Part shown: positions 32,481 through 42,650 of the stretch, one piece after another
Layout: every line of letters starts with the position of its first letter
Position numbering within the stretch: position 1 is the first letter of the stretch
Origin: Streptomyces sp. NBC_00443
GTDB lineage: Bacteria; Actinomycetota; Actinomycetes; Streptomycetales; Streptomycetaceae
Direction of reading: 5' to 3'
Assembly: GCF_036014175.1 (NCBI RefSeq)
Contig: NZ_CP107917.1
Coordinates: forward strand, 4,774,001 to 4,838,000
DNA length: 64,000 nucleotides
Position numbers and translations under genes: made by a program
Notes under the pieces: model-generated
Databases searched by the model: none
Told to the model about the DNA's origin: nothing
Seen by the model: only the letters and a program-made list of their open reading frames with translations

Positions 32481-33719
32481 ATGGCAGAGAACAAACGTAG
32501 TCGTCAGCCCAACGGCGCCTCCTCCATCTACTTCGGCAAGGACGGCAAGTGGCACGGACGAGTGACGGTCGGCGTCCGCGATGACGGCAAGCCCGATCGC
32601 CGTCACATCGAACGTAAGACCAAGGCCGAGGTGACCAGGGCCGTCCGCGAAATGGAGCGGGCCCGAGACGAGAAAAAGCTCAGGAAACCGGGCCAGAGCT
32701 GGACTGTCCAAGCCTGGCTTGAGCACTGGGTCGAGAACATCGCCAAGCCGTACGTCTCCGAGAACACATACGACGGCTATGAGGTCGACGTACGCGTGCA
32801 TCTCGTGCCCGGCCTGGGTGCTCACAAGCTCGACAAGTTGGAGCCCGAGCACTTGGAGCGCTTCTACCGGAGGATGCAGGAGACCGGGAGCTCCGCCGGC
32901 ACCGCCCACCACGCTCATCGGACGATCCGGGTCGCCCTTGGTGAGGCCAAGCGGCGTGGCCACGTCGCCACCAACGTGGCCGAGATCGCAAAGGCTCCGC
33001 GACTCGAAGAAGAGGACATCGAGCCGTTCACGATCGAGGAGGTTCAGAGCCTGCTCGTCGAGGCCGCCAAGCTCCGCAACAGCGCTCGCTGGGTCGTCGC
33101 CCTGGCGCTCGGCCTCCGCCAGGGGGAGGCGCTCGGACTTCACTGGGAAGACGTCGACCTGGACGCGGGATACGTGCGCATCCGCAAGAACCGGCTTCGG
33201 CCCAAGTACGCCCACGGCTGTGGAGACAACCCGTGCGGCCGGAAAGCCGGCTACTGCCCCCAGAAGCAGCAGACCCGCCGAGAGCACAAGTCCACCAAGT
33301 CTCGCGCCGGGCGTCGCACGATCGGGCTGCCCGACCCGCTGATCAAGCTCCTCCGCCAACACCAGGAGCAGCAGGAGAAGGACCGAATCGAGGCCGGCAC
33401 CGACTGGGAGGACAAGGGATACGTCTTTGCCTCCCCGACCGGCGGCCCCCTCAGCCCGAACACAGACTTCCACATCTGGAAACGACTGCTGCGGGACGCG
33501 GGCGTACGGGACGGTCGCCTCCATGACGCTCGCCACACCGCCGCGACCGTCCTCCTGATCCTCGGCGTCCCGGACGTCGTGGTCGACGCGATCATGGGTT
33601 GGGAGCCCGGGGGAGCGGCCCGCATGCGCGCCCGCTACATGCATGTCACTGGAACGCTGCTGCGGAAAGTCGCCCAGCAAGTCGGCGACGTTCTCTGGGA
33701 GCCGCCGGAGACGAACTGA
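32481..33719 (+). CDS. int: Tyrosine site-specific integrase of the AICE
   Basis: The 412-residue protein has an N-terminal AP2-like arm-binding region (about 1-65), a SAM-like core-binding domain (about 70-165) and a catalytic domain. The catalytic residues are Arg213 (GLRQGE), His348 and Arg351 (HDARH), Trp374 and nucleophile Tyr386 (ARYMHVTG). An unusual insertion at about 245-262 carries three cysteines (HGCGDNPCGRKAGYCP) and may bind zinc. Its stop is within the arm-like TGAGACGGA repeat, and a terminator and attR follow. The neighbouring pseudogene at 16377 is a close relative. Target: the tRNA-Ser(GGA) anticodon-loop/3' half. Confidence 0.95.
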   Translation: MAENKRSRQPNGASSIYFGKDGKWHGRVTVGVRDDGKPDRRHIERKTKAEVTRAVREMERARDEKKLRKPGQSWTVQAWLEHWVENIAKPYVSENTYDGYEVDVRVHLVPGLGAHKLDKLEPEHLERFYRRMQETGSSAGTAHHAHRTIRVALGEAKRRGHVATNVAEIAKAPRLEEEDIEPFTIEEVQSLLVEAAKLRNSARWVVALALGLRQGEALGLHWEDVDLDAGYVRIRKNRLRPKYAHGCGDNPCGRKAGYCPQKQQTRREHKSTKSRAGRRTIGLPDPLIKLLRQHQEQQEKDRIEAGTDWEDKGYVFASPTGGPLSPNTDFHIWKRLLRDAGVRDGRLHDARHTAATVLLILGVPDVVVDAIMGWEPGGAARMRARYMHVTGTLLRKVAQQVGDVLWEPPETN

Positions 33720-33738
33720 GACGGAAAATGAGACGGAC
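33717..33738. repeat. Right-end arm repeat (two TGAGACGGA units)
   Basis: This 22-bp block differs by one base from 17164-17185 near the left end of the element. It begins with the integrase stop codon. The two copies are candidate integrase arm-binding sites flanking the att core. Confidence 0.65.
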
Positions 33739-33741
33739 AAC

Positions 33742-33779
33742 GTCGAAGGGCCCCCCCCCGAACGGGGGGGCCCTTCGAC
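33742..33779. terminator. Integrase terminator, 16-bp stem
   Basis: GTCGAAGGG plus seven C pair with seven G plus CCCTTCGAC around a 6-base loop. It is analogous to the hairpins at 12903 and 16936. Confidence 0.85.
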
Positions 33780-33784
33780 ATCGT

Positions 33785-33854
33785 GCCCGGTGAGGCACTG
33801 GCGGAGGATACGAGATTCGAACTCGTGAGGGGTTGCCCCCAACACGCTTTCCAA
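33785..33854. repeat. Right att site at the intact tRNA-Ser (att4, attR)
   Basis: These 70 bp are shared with the copies at 10392 and 16977. They run from 14 bp beyond the tRNA CCA end to the anticodon loop; only this copy continues into the D-arm and 5' acceptor strand. Confidence 0.93.
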
Positions 33855-33886
33855 GCGTGCGCCCTAGGCCACTAGGCGAATCCTCC
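33799..33886 (-). tRNA. tRNA-Ser (anticodon GGA)
   Basis: The 88 nt include an encoded CCA. The 5' GGAGGAT pairs with ATCCTCC, the discriminator is G, the anticodon arm reads CGCTTGGAAAGCG with GGA, and there is a long class II variable arm. Its 3' part is the attachment site of the island; because the repeat restores the whole 3' half, the gene stays functional. Confidence 0.96.
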
Positions 33887-33961
33887 GCCGCAAACAATAC
33901 AAGACGTTGAGGAGTGCTCGCGAACTCGTTCCGCACTGCTGACATCGGGTACTCTCTGGGA

Positions 33962-34050
33962 AGCCCCTCACGCGGCGCTATCTGACTGAACTCCCCCAGG
34001 GCCGGAAGGCAGCAAGGGTAGGTTGGCTCTGGCGGGTGCGTGGGGGGCCC
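33962..34050 (+). ncRNA. ffs: Signal recognition particle 4.5S-type RNA
   Basis: The conserved apical domain is present (CAGGGCCGGAAGGCAGCAAG), and the ends pair (CCCCTCACGC with GCGTGGGG). A TACTCT -10-like hexamer at 33950-33955 predicts a start near 33962. The RNA binds Ffh and guides ribosomes to the Sec translocon. Location directly before dnaX is the usual Streptomyces order. The exact 3' end is uncertain. Confidence 0.85.
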
Positions 34051-34114
34051 TTGCGTTCCCGGGGGCCGGACCGCCGGGGCCGGGTTGTCAGTGGGCGCCT
34101 ATAACCTCGTATGC

Positions 34115-36492
34115 GTGTCGTCTCTCGCGCTGTACCGCCGCTATCGCCCGGAGTCGTTCGCCGAGGTCATCGGGCAGGGGCATGTCACCGACCCGTTGCA
34201 GCAGGCGCTGCGGAACAACCGGGTCAATCACGCGTACCTGTTCAGCGGTCCGCGCGGCTGCGGCAAGACGACCAGCGCGCGGATCCTCGCGCGGTGCCTG
34301 AACTGTGAGCAGGGTCCTACGCCGACCCCCTGCGGCGAGTGCCAGTCCTGCCAGGACCTCGCTCGTAACGGCCCCGGGTCCATCGACGTCATCGAGATCG
34401 ACGCCGCGTCGCACGGTGGTGTGGACGACGCCCGTGAGCTGCGGGAAAAGGCCTTCTTCGGACCGGCGAGCAGCCGCTACAAGATCTACATCATCGACGA
34501 GGCCCACATGGTCACGTCAGCCGGCTTCAACGCGCTGCTGAAGGTCGTCGAGGAGCCGCCGGAGCATCTGAAGTTCATCTTCGCCACGACCGAGCCCGAG
34601 AAGGTCATCGGGACCATCCGCTCGCGGACCCACCACTACCCCTTCCGCCTCGTCCCGCCGGGCACCCTGCGGGAGTACCTCGGCGATGTGTGCGGCCGGG
34701 AGAACATCCCCGTCGAGGAGGGCGTGCTGCCGCTCGTCGTGCGGGCGGGGGCGGGGTCCGTGCGTGACTCCATGTCCGTCATGGACCAGCTGCTCGCCGG
34801 AGCGAAGGAGGAGGGTGTGACGTATGCCATGGCCACCTCCCTGCTCGGGTACACCGACGGCTCGCTCCTCGACTCCGTCGTGGAGGCGTTCGCCACAGGT
34901 GACGGCGCCGCCGCCTTCGAGGTCGTGGACCGCATCATCGAGGGGGGCAACGATCCCCGGCGGTTCGTCGCCGACCTGCTGGAGCGGCTGCGGGACCTCG
35001 TCATCCTCGCCGCCGTGCCGGACGCCACCGAGAAGGGGCTCATCGACGCCCCGGCCGATGTCCTGGAGCGCATGCAGGCCCAGGCGGGCATCTTCGGCGC
35101 CGCCGAACTGAGCCGCGCCGCCGACCTCGTCAACGAGGGGCTGACCGAGATGCGGGGGGCCAACTCGCCCCGGCTGCAACTCGAACTGATCTGCGCGCGC
35201 GTGATGCTGCCCGCGGCGTACGGGGACGAGCGTTCCGTGATGGCCCGCCTCGACCGGCTGGAGCGGGGCGTCAACTTCTCCGCGGGCGGCGGCGCCGGCA
35301 TGCCCGCGATGGGGTATGTGCCCGGCCCCGACACCCACGCGGGAGCGGCCGCCGCGCCGGTTGTGCCGGGTGGCGGTCCCGCCGCGGCCCGGGCCGCCGT
35401 ACGGGCGTCGGGAGGGCCGGGGCAGGCGCCCGGGCCCGGTGATGGCCCGGGTGGCATGGGCGGTACGGCCGCCCCGGACCCGGCAGGGCAGGGTGCGCCC
35501 ACGGGGCAGACCCCGCCCGCGCCCGCCGCCCCGAGCGAGGCACCGCAGAGCGGCCACCGGCCTCAGCCCTCCCAGGCTCCGCCCACCCCCGAGCCCGCAC
35601 CCGCACCCGCACCTACGCCTGCCCCGGCGGCCGCCGCCCCCAGGCCCCGTCCGCCCCCGCCCCCGGCGCCTGGCCCACCGCAGCCCCCGCAGGCGGCGGC
35701 CGACGCCCCGGCGGCTGGCCCACGGCAACCCCAGCGGGTGGCGGCACGCAGCCCCCGGCCCCGGCGGGCGGCACCCCGGCACCCTCGCCGCAGCAGCCCC
35801 CGGCGCCCACACCCGCACCCGCACCCGCCCCCACCGCAGGCGCGGCCCCCGCCTACGCACCCCCGAGCAGCGGCGTCGACCCCCGCATGCTCTGGCCGAA
35901 CATCCTGGAGGCGGTCAAGAACCGCCGCCGCTTCACCTGGATCCTGCTCAGCCAGAACGCCCAGGTGGCAGGATTCGACGGCACCACCCTCCAACTCGGC
36001 TTCGTCAACGCCGGCGCGCGTGACAACTTCACGAGCAGCGGCAGCGAGGACGTCCTGCGGCAGGCGCTGGCCGAGCAGTTCAACGTCCAGTGGAAGATCG
36101 AGGCCATCGTCGACCCGTCGGGCGGAGGCTCGGCTCCCCCGCCGCCGGGCGGCTCCCCGGGCTTCGGTGGAGGCGGCGGCAGCTACGGCTCAGGCGGCAC
36201 CGGCGGTGGCAACAGCGGCTACGGCGGTGGCGGTACGTCCGCCCAGCGCCCGGCGCCTCCCCAGTCCACGCCCACGGCGCCCACCCCACCCCCGCCGGCC
36301 TCCGCGTCGACCGCCACCCCGACCCCGGCGCCCGAGCCTTCGTCCGCCCCGGAACCGCGTCCGCCGGTGAACATCGAGGACGACATCCCCGAGGACGACG
36401 ACCCCGACCTCAACGAGTCGGCGCTCTCCGGCCGTGAACTGATCGTGCGGGAGCTGGGGGCGACGGTGGTGGAGGAGTTCACGAACGAGTAG
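34115..36492 (+). CDS. dnaX: DNA polymerase III gamma/tau subunit, reading frame changes in the linker
   Basis: The clamp-loader ATPase domain is intact: Walker A GPRGCGKTTS (about 45-54), zinc cysteines (CLNCEQ, CGECQSC), DEAH near 127-130 (IIDEAH) and the sensor region. It runs in one frame from the GTG at 34115. The conserved C-terminal domain (LWPNILEAVKNRRRFTWILL ... ELGATVVEEFTNE) lies in the -1 frame and ends at 36492. Within the Pro/Ala linker the natural-looking frame switches near a run of five C at 35637-35641. Without a shift the first frame would run on to 36370 as low-complexity Pro/Arg/Ser text. Either a one-base loss (error or mutation) or a -1 ribosomal shift explains it; E. 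coli dnaX does use a -1 shift. Confidence 0.85.
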
Positions 36493-36579
36493 CGGGGCGC
36501 AGCGCCTTGGAGGAACGTACAGGTCACGAACCCCCGGCCCCTCGGCATCCCGCACAAGAACCCCGTTAGGCTGACCCCC

Positions 36580-37833
<1,254 letters not shown>

Positions 37834-37866
37834 CCACCCCGAGCGCCCGGCCCGGATGAACCCCGA

Positions 37867-37898
37867 AGGCCCCGAATCCGTCTCAGGATTCGGGGCCT
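37867..37898. terminator. purD terminator, 13-bp stem
   Basis: AGGCCCCGAATCC-GTCTCA-GGATTCGGGGCCT is a perfect inverted repeat 34 bp after the purD stop. Confidence 0.85.
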
Positions 37899-37906
37899 GA
37901 CCCATG

Positions 37907-37974
37907 CCGGGGCCAGGGCCTGCCACCGTCCGGGACCAGGTCTCGCCACCGCCGGGAGCAGGCCTCGCCACCTG
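37907..37974. repeat. Three imperfect 22-23-bp tandem repeats
   Basis: Units begin CCGGGNCCAGG or CCGGGAGCAGG and end CGCCACC (37907-37929, 37930-37951, 37952-37974), with a decayed fourth unit after them. They lie in the 381-bp non-coding gap after purD. The rest of that gap (37975-38215) holds the next gene's leader and nothing else I recognise. Confidence 0.7.
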
Positions 37975-38215
37975 CGGTGATCAGGGGCCTGATCCTCGCT
38001 GTCCGTCATCCACCTTTCCCCAAAGCCATTCCATCGAGTGACCGATGCCCCATCCGGCTGACGTGGGCCGAAGCCCCAACTAGGGTGCGGCGAAAGCGTT
38101 CCGGCACTTGGCCCACCGGCATTGCGATGTCAGTGGTGGGTGCCACAGTGGGGGAGTGAGCAAAGCCAGGACAGTTCGGACAGCCAGGGCAGCGCGGAGG
38201 GGGTGAGGTCCGGCC

Positions 38216-40751
38216 GTGACCGGTATGGGTGTGGAGATGGGTGCACAGGCCGCGCGTGCCCGGGCCCTCGCGGTACTGCGCATCCGCAGCCGCGCGCTGG
38301 CCGTCGCCCTGCTGCCCGCGGCGGTCGCCGTGGTGCTGCTCGCCGGCGTTTCCACGGGCCACTTCGTCGGCCCGGGCTGGCATGCCGCCCGCTGGGTCGT
38401 GACCCCCGTCGCCGTCCTCGTCCTGCTCGCCGCCGCCGCGATCGCGCTGGTGGTCGCCCGCGCCCGCCCCGCCGTCAGTCCCACGGTCCCGGTCGGCGAG
38501 GAGCAGGCCCCGGACCTGTACCGGCTGGTGCGCGACCTCGCCGACCGCCTCGACGTACCCGCCCCGTCCGCGATAGCGCTCACGCCGGACTGCGACAGCT
38601 GGCTGGAGGACCGCACCCACCCGTCCCACGGCCCGCCGCCCCCGGCGGAGGACCGCGACGAGGACGGTCTCAACGGCCTGCGCGGCGGAAGCTCACGCGG
38701 CGCCCACCGCCGTACGCCTGCCGCCCCTGTCCTGGTCATCGGCTCCCCGTTCCTGTGGTGGATGCGGGTCGGCGAGCTGCGCGCGGTCCTCGCCCCGGTC
38801 GTCGCCGGTACGGGACCTTCGGCGCACCCGGACATAGCCCAGGCCCGGCGCTTCGTCCGGGGCCTGGACGCCGCCGTGGCCGTCGCCTCGACGCGCGGCC
38901 GTTGCCCGGGGTCGCGGGCGGTGTGCGCGGGCATCGGCTGGGTCGCTCGGGTGCTGCTGCGCAGTTGCCGGGACCATGCGACCGAGATGGAGCGGGGCGT
39001 GGCCGCCGCGGCCGCCGAGCGTGCACAGGCTGTGGATTACGGACTGCGGATCGTCGCGCAGGAACAGGTCGGACTGGCGTACGCGGGCTGGGACCGGCTG
39101 CTCACCCGGGTCGCGCTGCCCGCCTGGCGGATGGGCCGCTGGCCGTCCCGGCTGGACGCGGGCGTCGTCGCCGCACTCACCGAACTCTCCCGCCGGGACC
39201 GTCTGGCCGAGGGCTTCGCCTCCCGGCTGGGTGAGCGCCCCGCCTGTGACTTGCTCGAAGAGCCCGGCACGGTCGACGAGGCCGCGTCACTCCTCGCCGC
39301 TCGCCTCTTCCACGGCGGCCCCGCCGAGCCCGGGCCCGACTGGTCCCCGGTGGGCTGGCAGGAGTATCCGGAGGAGGTCGTCGACCGTAAATGGCGCACC
39401 GACGCGGCCCGCCTCCACCGCGTCCTCGACACCCTCGGCGTCCGCCGCACCACCGAGGGCCCGGAAACCGACGGCCCCACCCTGGCCCGAGTCCTGGACC
39501 ACCTGACGACCCCGGGCCCCACCGCGGCGTACCCCCACGACCCAGGCCACCCCGAGCCACACAGCGCCCGACACCGGACGACACCCACGGAAGCCGACTC
39601 CCGCAGACCCACGGACACGCCCGCCGACCCCGCGCCGGGCTACGACACGTCTGCCGACCGTGATCCGGGGGCCGAGGCGGACGCCGCCATCGGCCAGCTT
39701 GCCGACGCGGACGACAGCCCCGACCGGGCTCCCGGTGTGTCTGCCGACCGTGCTGGGGACGCCGAGGTGGGCGCCGGTCACGGTCAGACTTCCCGCGCCG
39801 ATGAGGGTCCTGACCGGGTTTCCGGTGCGTCTGTCGGCCGTGCTGGGGAAGAGGCGGACGCCGGCCGTGGTCTGACTTCTCACGCCGATGACGGTCCTGA
39901 CCGGGCTCCCGGTGTGTCTGCCGGCCGTGCTGGGGACGCCGAGGCGGACGCCGGTCACGGTCAGACTTCCCGCGCCGATGACGGTCCTGACCGGGCTCCC
40001 GGTGTGTCTGCCGACCGTGCTGGGGACGCCGAGGCGGACGCCGCCTTCGGGCAGGTTGCCGACGCCCGCGACAGACACGACCCGGCGTCCGACGTGCACG
40101 CCGGCATGGACCCGTCCTCCGGCGCCTCTGCCGGCCCCGACCAGGCTGCCGACGCGGCTGCAAGGCTCGACCAGGCCCCGGACACGTACGAAGACCTCGA
40201 TCGGACCGCCGAGCCGCACCCCGGCCCCGACCAACCTCCCGCCACCGGCGACCAGGCCCTCAACGCCCACGCCACCCCCACCCTCACTACGACTCCCAAG
40301 CCCCCAAGCCCCCTACGCCTCCATGGCCGACGACCACCCCACCGAAGACCAGGAAACCGAGCGCAGCTCCGCCCTCGCCGCAGGCATCACCGCCGAGTTG
40401 GCCCGCGAGGAGGCGGCGACGCCGACGGAGCGGACGGTGTCCCCGGACCCCGGTACGACTCTCCTGGACATCGACGCGCTCCCCCTCTTCCCGCTGCAAC
40501 CGCCCCGCACCTCACGCGAGTTGCTCACCGACCACGTGACGGCGATGGTGTGCTGTGCCGCGATGGACACCGCCGGCGCGGTGCCGGGGCTGGATTGGCT
40601 CGACGGCCCCACGCTCCTCATCAACGGCGAACGGGCCGCTGACCTGACCCCCAGAGTCCTCAGCCTCATCGAGGACGGCGACCCGACCCCCTTGCGGGCC
40701 TGGCTGGTGGAGTCGGGGATACGCCCGGAGAAGCCGGTTCGCCTGGTCTGA
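38216..40751 (+). CDS. Degenerate M48-like membrane protein with 30-residue repeats, apparent frameshift
   Basis: The N-terminus has two membrane helices (about 25-48 and 60-80). A domain laid out like an M48 zinc peptidase follows (VLVIGSPFLWWMRVGELRAV), but the HExxH position reads LAPVV, so metal binding is lost. A Pro/Asp-rich tail carries four 30-residue repeats. The conserved C-terminal domain (TSRELLTDHVTAMVCCAAMD ... LRAWLVESGIRPEKPVRLV) lies in the +1 frame relative to the start. The switch is near the C-runs at 40298-40312, so one extra base or a frameshift is implied. Alternatively the C-terminal part begins separately at ATG 40323, but that start has no RBS. The GTG at 38216 follows GGAGGGGG. 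Function is unknown. Confidence 0.65.
39710..40070. repeat. 90-bp tandem repeats inside the M48-like gene
   Basis: Four in-frame units encode DGPDRAPGVSADRAGDAEAD plus AGHGQTSRAD with small changes; the second unit lacks one codon and is most divergent. Units three and four are nearly identical at the DNA level, indicating recent duplication. Confidence 0.85.
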
Positions 40752-41033
40752 CGGCGGCCGTGGCCCCCGTAGGCGGTCGGAACCCCCGGTTCCACTTTCG
40801 GCCAATTCGCAACGAATAGTGACAGGATGCGTGCAGAATGTGATGTGCTGGGACCGATAGCGCACATGGCAAGGGCTTACGACATACGACAGCCACAAGA
40901 AGCCCATGTCGCACGGCAGAAACCGCGAGCCATCGCAAGCAACCGCCTGCAACACAGGGCACTTGCAGCAGACGCGCACCACAACACACGACGCTCGATG
41001 CACAACCACGGGGGAACGAGGGAGGGGTATGGC

Positions 41034-42524
41034 ATGGGGTCGGAGCAGATCCGCCGCTGGGAGTCGGGCGCACTCGCGCACGCCGTGACTGACCCCTTCG
41101 GCCAGGGCCCGGTCCCCTGGCTGCGCGGCAACGTGACGTACTTCGACGACACCGGCCAGGTCGTCCCCTGGTACGTCGACGGCCAGGCCCACCCACCGAC
41201 GTCGGACACCCCGAGGGTCCCCGCACCCCGCAGCGCCGGCCCCCGCTCGGCCGACGACGTCCGCCGTCAGATCAAGGGCTTCATCTCGACCGGCGCGGTC
41301 GCCCCCGGTGAGGCCGTCGACTTCCACATCACCGTCGACCCGCCGCAGGAATTCGCCGTCGACATCTACCGCATCGGCCACTACGGCGGTGACGGCGCCG
41401 CGAAGATCACCACGAGCCCCCGCCTCTCCGGCATCGTCCAGCCGCCCCCGCTCACCGCCGACCGCACGGTCTCCTGCCACCACTGGTGGCTGTCCTGGCG
41501 CCTGCAGATCCCGTCTTACTGGAGCATCGGCGCGTATGTGGCCGTCCTGACCACCGTCGACGGCTACCGCTCCCACATCCCGTTCACGGTCCGCGACAAC
41601 CACCCCGCAGACCTGCTCCTGCTCCTCCCCGACGTCACCTGGCAGGCCTACAACCTCTATCCCGAGGACGGCCGCATCGGCGCCAGCCTCTACCACGCCT
41701 GGGATGAGGACGGCCGGCTGCTCGGCGAGGCCGACGCCGCCACGACCGTCTCCTTCGACCGCCCGTACGCGGGCGCGGGCCTGCCCCTGCACGTCGGCCA
41801 CGCCTACGACTTCATCCGCTGGGCCGAGCGCTACGGCTACGACATCGCCTACGCCGACGCCCGCGACCTGCACGCAGGACACGTCGACCCCACCCGTTAC
41901 CGCGGCCTGGTCTTCCCCGGCCACGACGAGTACTGGTCGACGAACATGCGCCGCACCGTGGAGCTCGCCCGCGAGAACGGCACATCCCTCGTCTTCCTCT
42001 CCGCCAACTCCATGTACTGGCAGGTGGAGTTGGGCCCGTCCCCGTCCGGCGTCCCGGACCGCCTCCTCACCTGCCGGAAGCGCAAGGGCCCCGGCCGCTC
42101 GGTCCTGTGGCGCGAGATCGACCGCCCCGAACAGGAGGTGATCGGCATCCAGTACGCGGGCCAGGTCCCGGAGCCGCACCCCCTGATCGTCCGCAACGCC
42201 GACCACTGGCTGTGGGAGGCGACCGGCGCCCATGAGGGCGACGAGATCAAGGACCTGGTCGCGGGCGAGGCCGACCGCTACTTCCCGCGCACCCCGCTCC
42301 CCGAGCACGAGGAGCGCATCCTGCTCGCCCACTCCCCGTACGCCGACCGCGAGGGCGCCCTGCGCCACCAGGAGACGTCCCTCTACCGCGCCACTTCAGG
42401 CGCTCTGGTCTTCGCGTCCGGCACGTTCGCGTGGTCCCCGGCACTGGACCGCCCGGGCCACGTCGACGCCCGAGTCCAGCGCGCCACCGCCAACCTCCTG
42501 GACCGCATCTGCAAGCGTGACTGA
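41034..42524 (+). CDS. N,N-dimethylformamidase beta-subunit-like protein
   Basis: The 496-residue protein matches the large-subunit domain of N,N-dimethylformamidase: EAVDFHITVDPPQEFAVDIY and YRIGHYGGDGA near 110-125, DVTWQAYNLY near 205, and the hallmark VFPGHDEYWS near 297-306. True DMFase also needs a small subunit, which is absent here, so hydrolysis of DMF is unlikely. Streptomyces often has such orphan proteins of unknown substrate. The ATG at 41034 has RBS GGAGGGG; the longer upstream frame reads unnatural sequence. It shows no signal peptide from this start. Confidence 0.75.
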   Translation: MGSEQIRRWESGALAHAVTDPFGQGPVPWLRGNVTYFDDTGQVVPWYVDGQAHPPTSDTPRVPAPRSAGPRSADDVRRQIKGFISTGAVAPGEAVDFHITVDPPQEFAVDIYRIGHYGGDGAAKITTSPRLSGIVQPPPLTADRTVSCHHWWLSWRLQIPSYWSIGAYVAVLTTVDGYRSHIPFTVRDNHPADLLLLLPDVTWQAYNLYPEDGRIGASLYHAWDEDGRLLGEADAATTVSFDRPYAGAGLPLHVGHAYDFIRWAERYGYDIAYADARDLHAGHVDPTRYRGLVFPGHDEYWSTNMRRTVELARENGTSLVFLSANSMYWQVELGPSPSGVPDRLLTCRKRKGPGRSVLWREIDRPEQEVIGIQYAGQVPEPHPLIVRNADHWLWEATGAHEGDEIKDLVAGEADRYFPRTPLPEHEERILLAHSPYADREGALRHQETSLYRATSGALVFASGTFAWSPALDRPGHVDARVQRATANLLDRICKRD

Positions 42525-42590
42525 GCTCACACAGCACACCCGAATTGCTCACCCAGCACACCCAGGTCGCTCACCCAGCACACCCCCAGT
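42525..42590. repeat. 22-bp tandem repeats (2.8 copies) before purC
   Basis: Units GCTCACNCAGCACACCC plus five variable bases start at 42525, 42547 and 42569, exactly 22 bp apart. They occupy the gap between the DMFase-like gene and purC and may be protein-binding iterons or slippage products. Confidence 0.8.
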
Positions 42591-42650
42591 CCAAGGTCAG
42601 CGCCCCGTACGGGACAATCGACCCATTGGACAGAACCACGGGGAGGAACC

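Larger units (their letters stand above)
16977..33854. mobile_element. Integrated AICE (about 16.8 kb) in tRNA-Ser(GGA)
   Basis: The element is bounded by direct att repeats at 16977 and 33785. Reading toward the tRNA it has a cargo block (17.2-23.4 kb), a regulatory block (DUF1152, GntR, Zn-ribbon protein, ATP-binding protein, GntR, SCO3933-family protein), traB, small Spd-like transfer genes, rep, xis and int. Overlapping rep-xis followed by int next to attR is the pSAM2-type AICE order (family knowledge). Transfer would be as double-stranded DNA through TraB. All backbone genes appear intact, so it may still excise. Confidence 0.9.

Noticed and set aside
41034..42524. Functional N,N-dimethylformamidase
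   Set aside because: The small subunit is not encoded nearby and orphan large-subunit homologues are common in Streptomyces; only the family name is supported.
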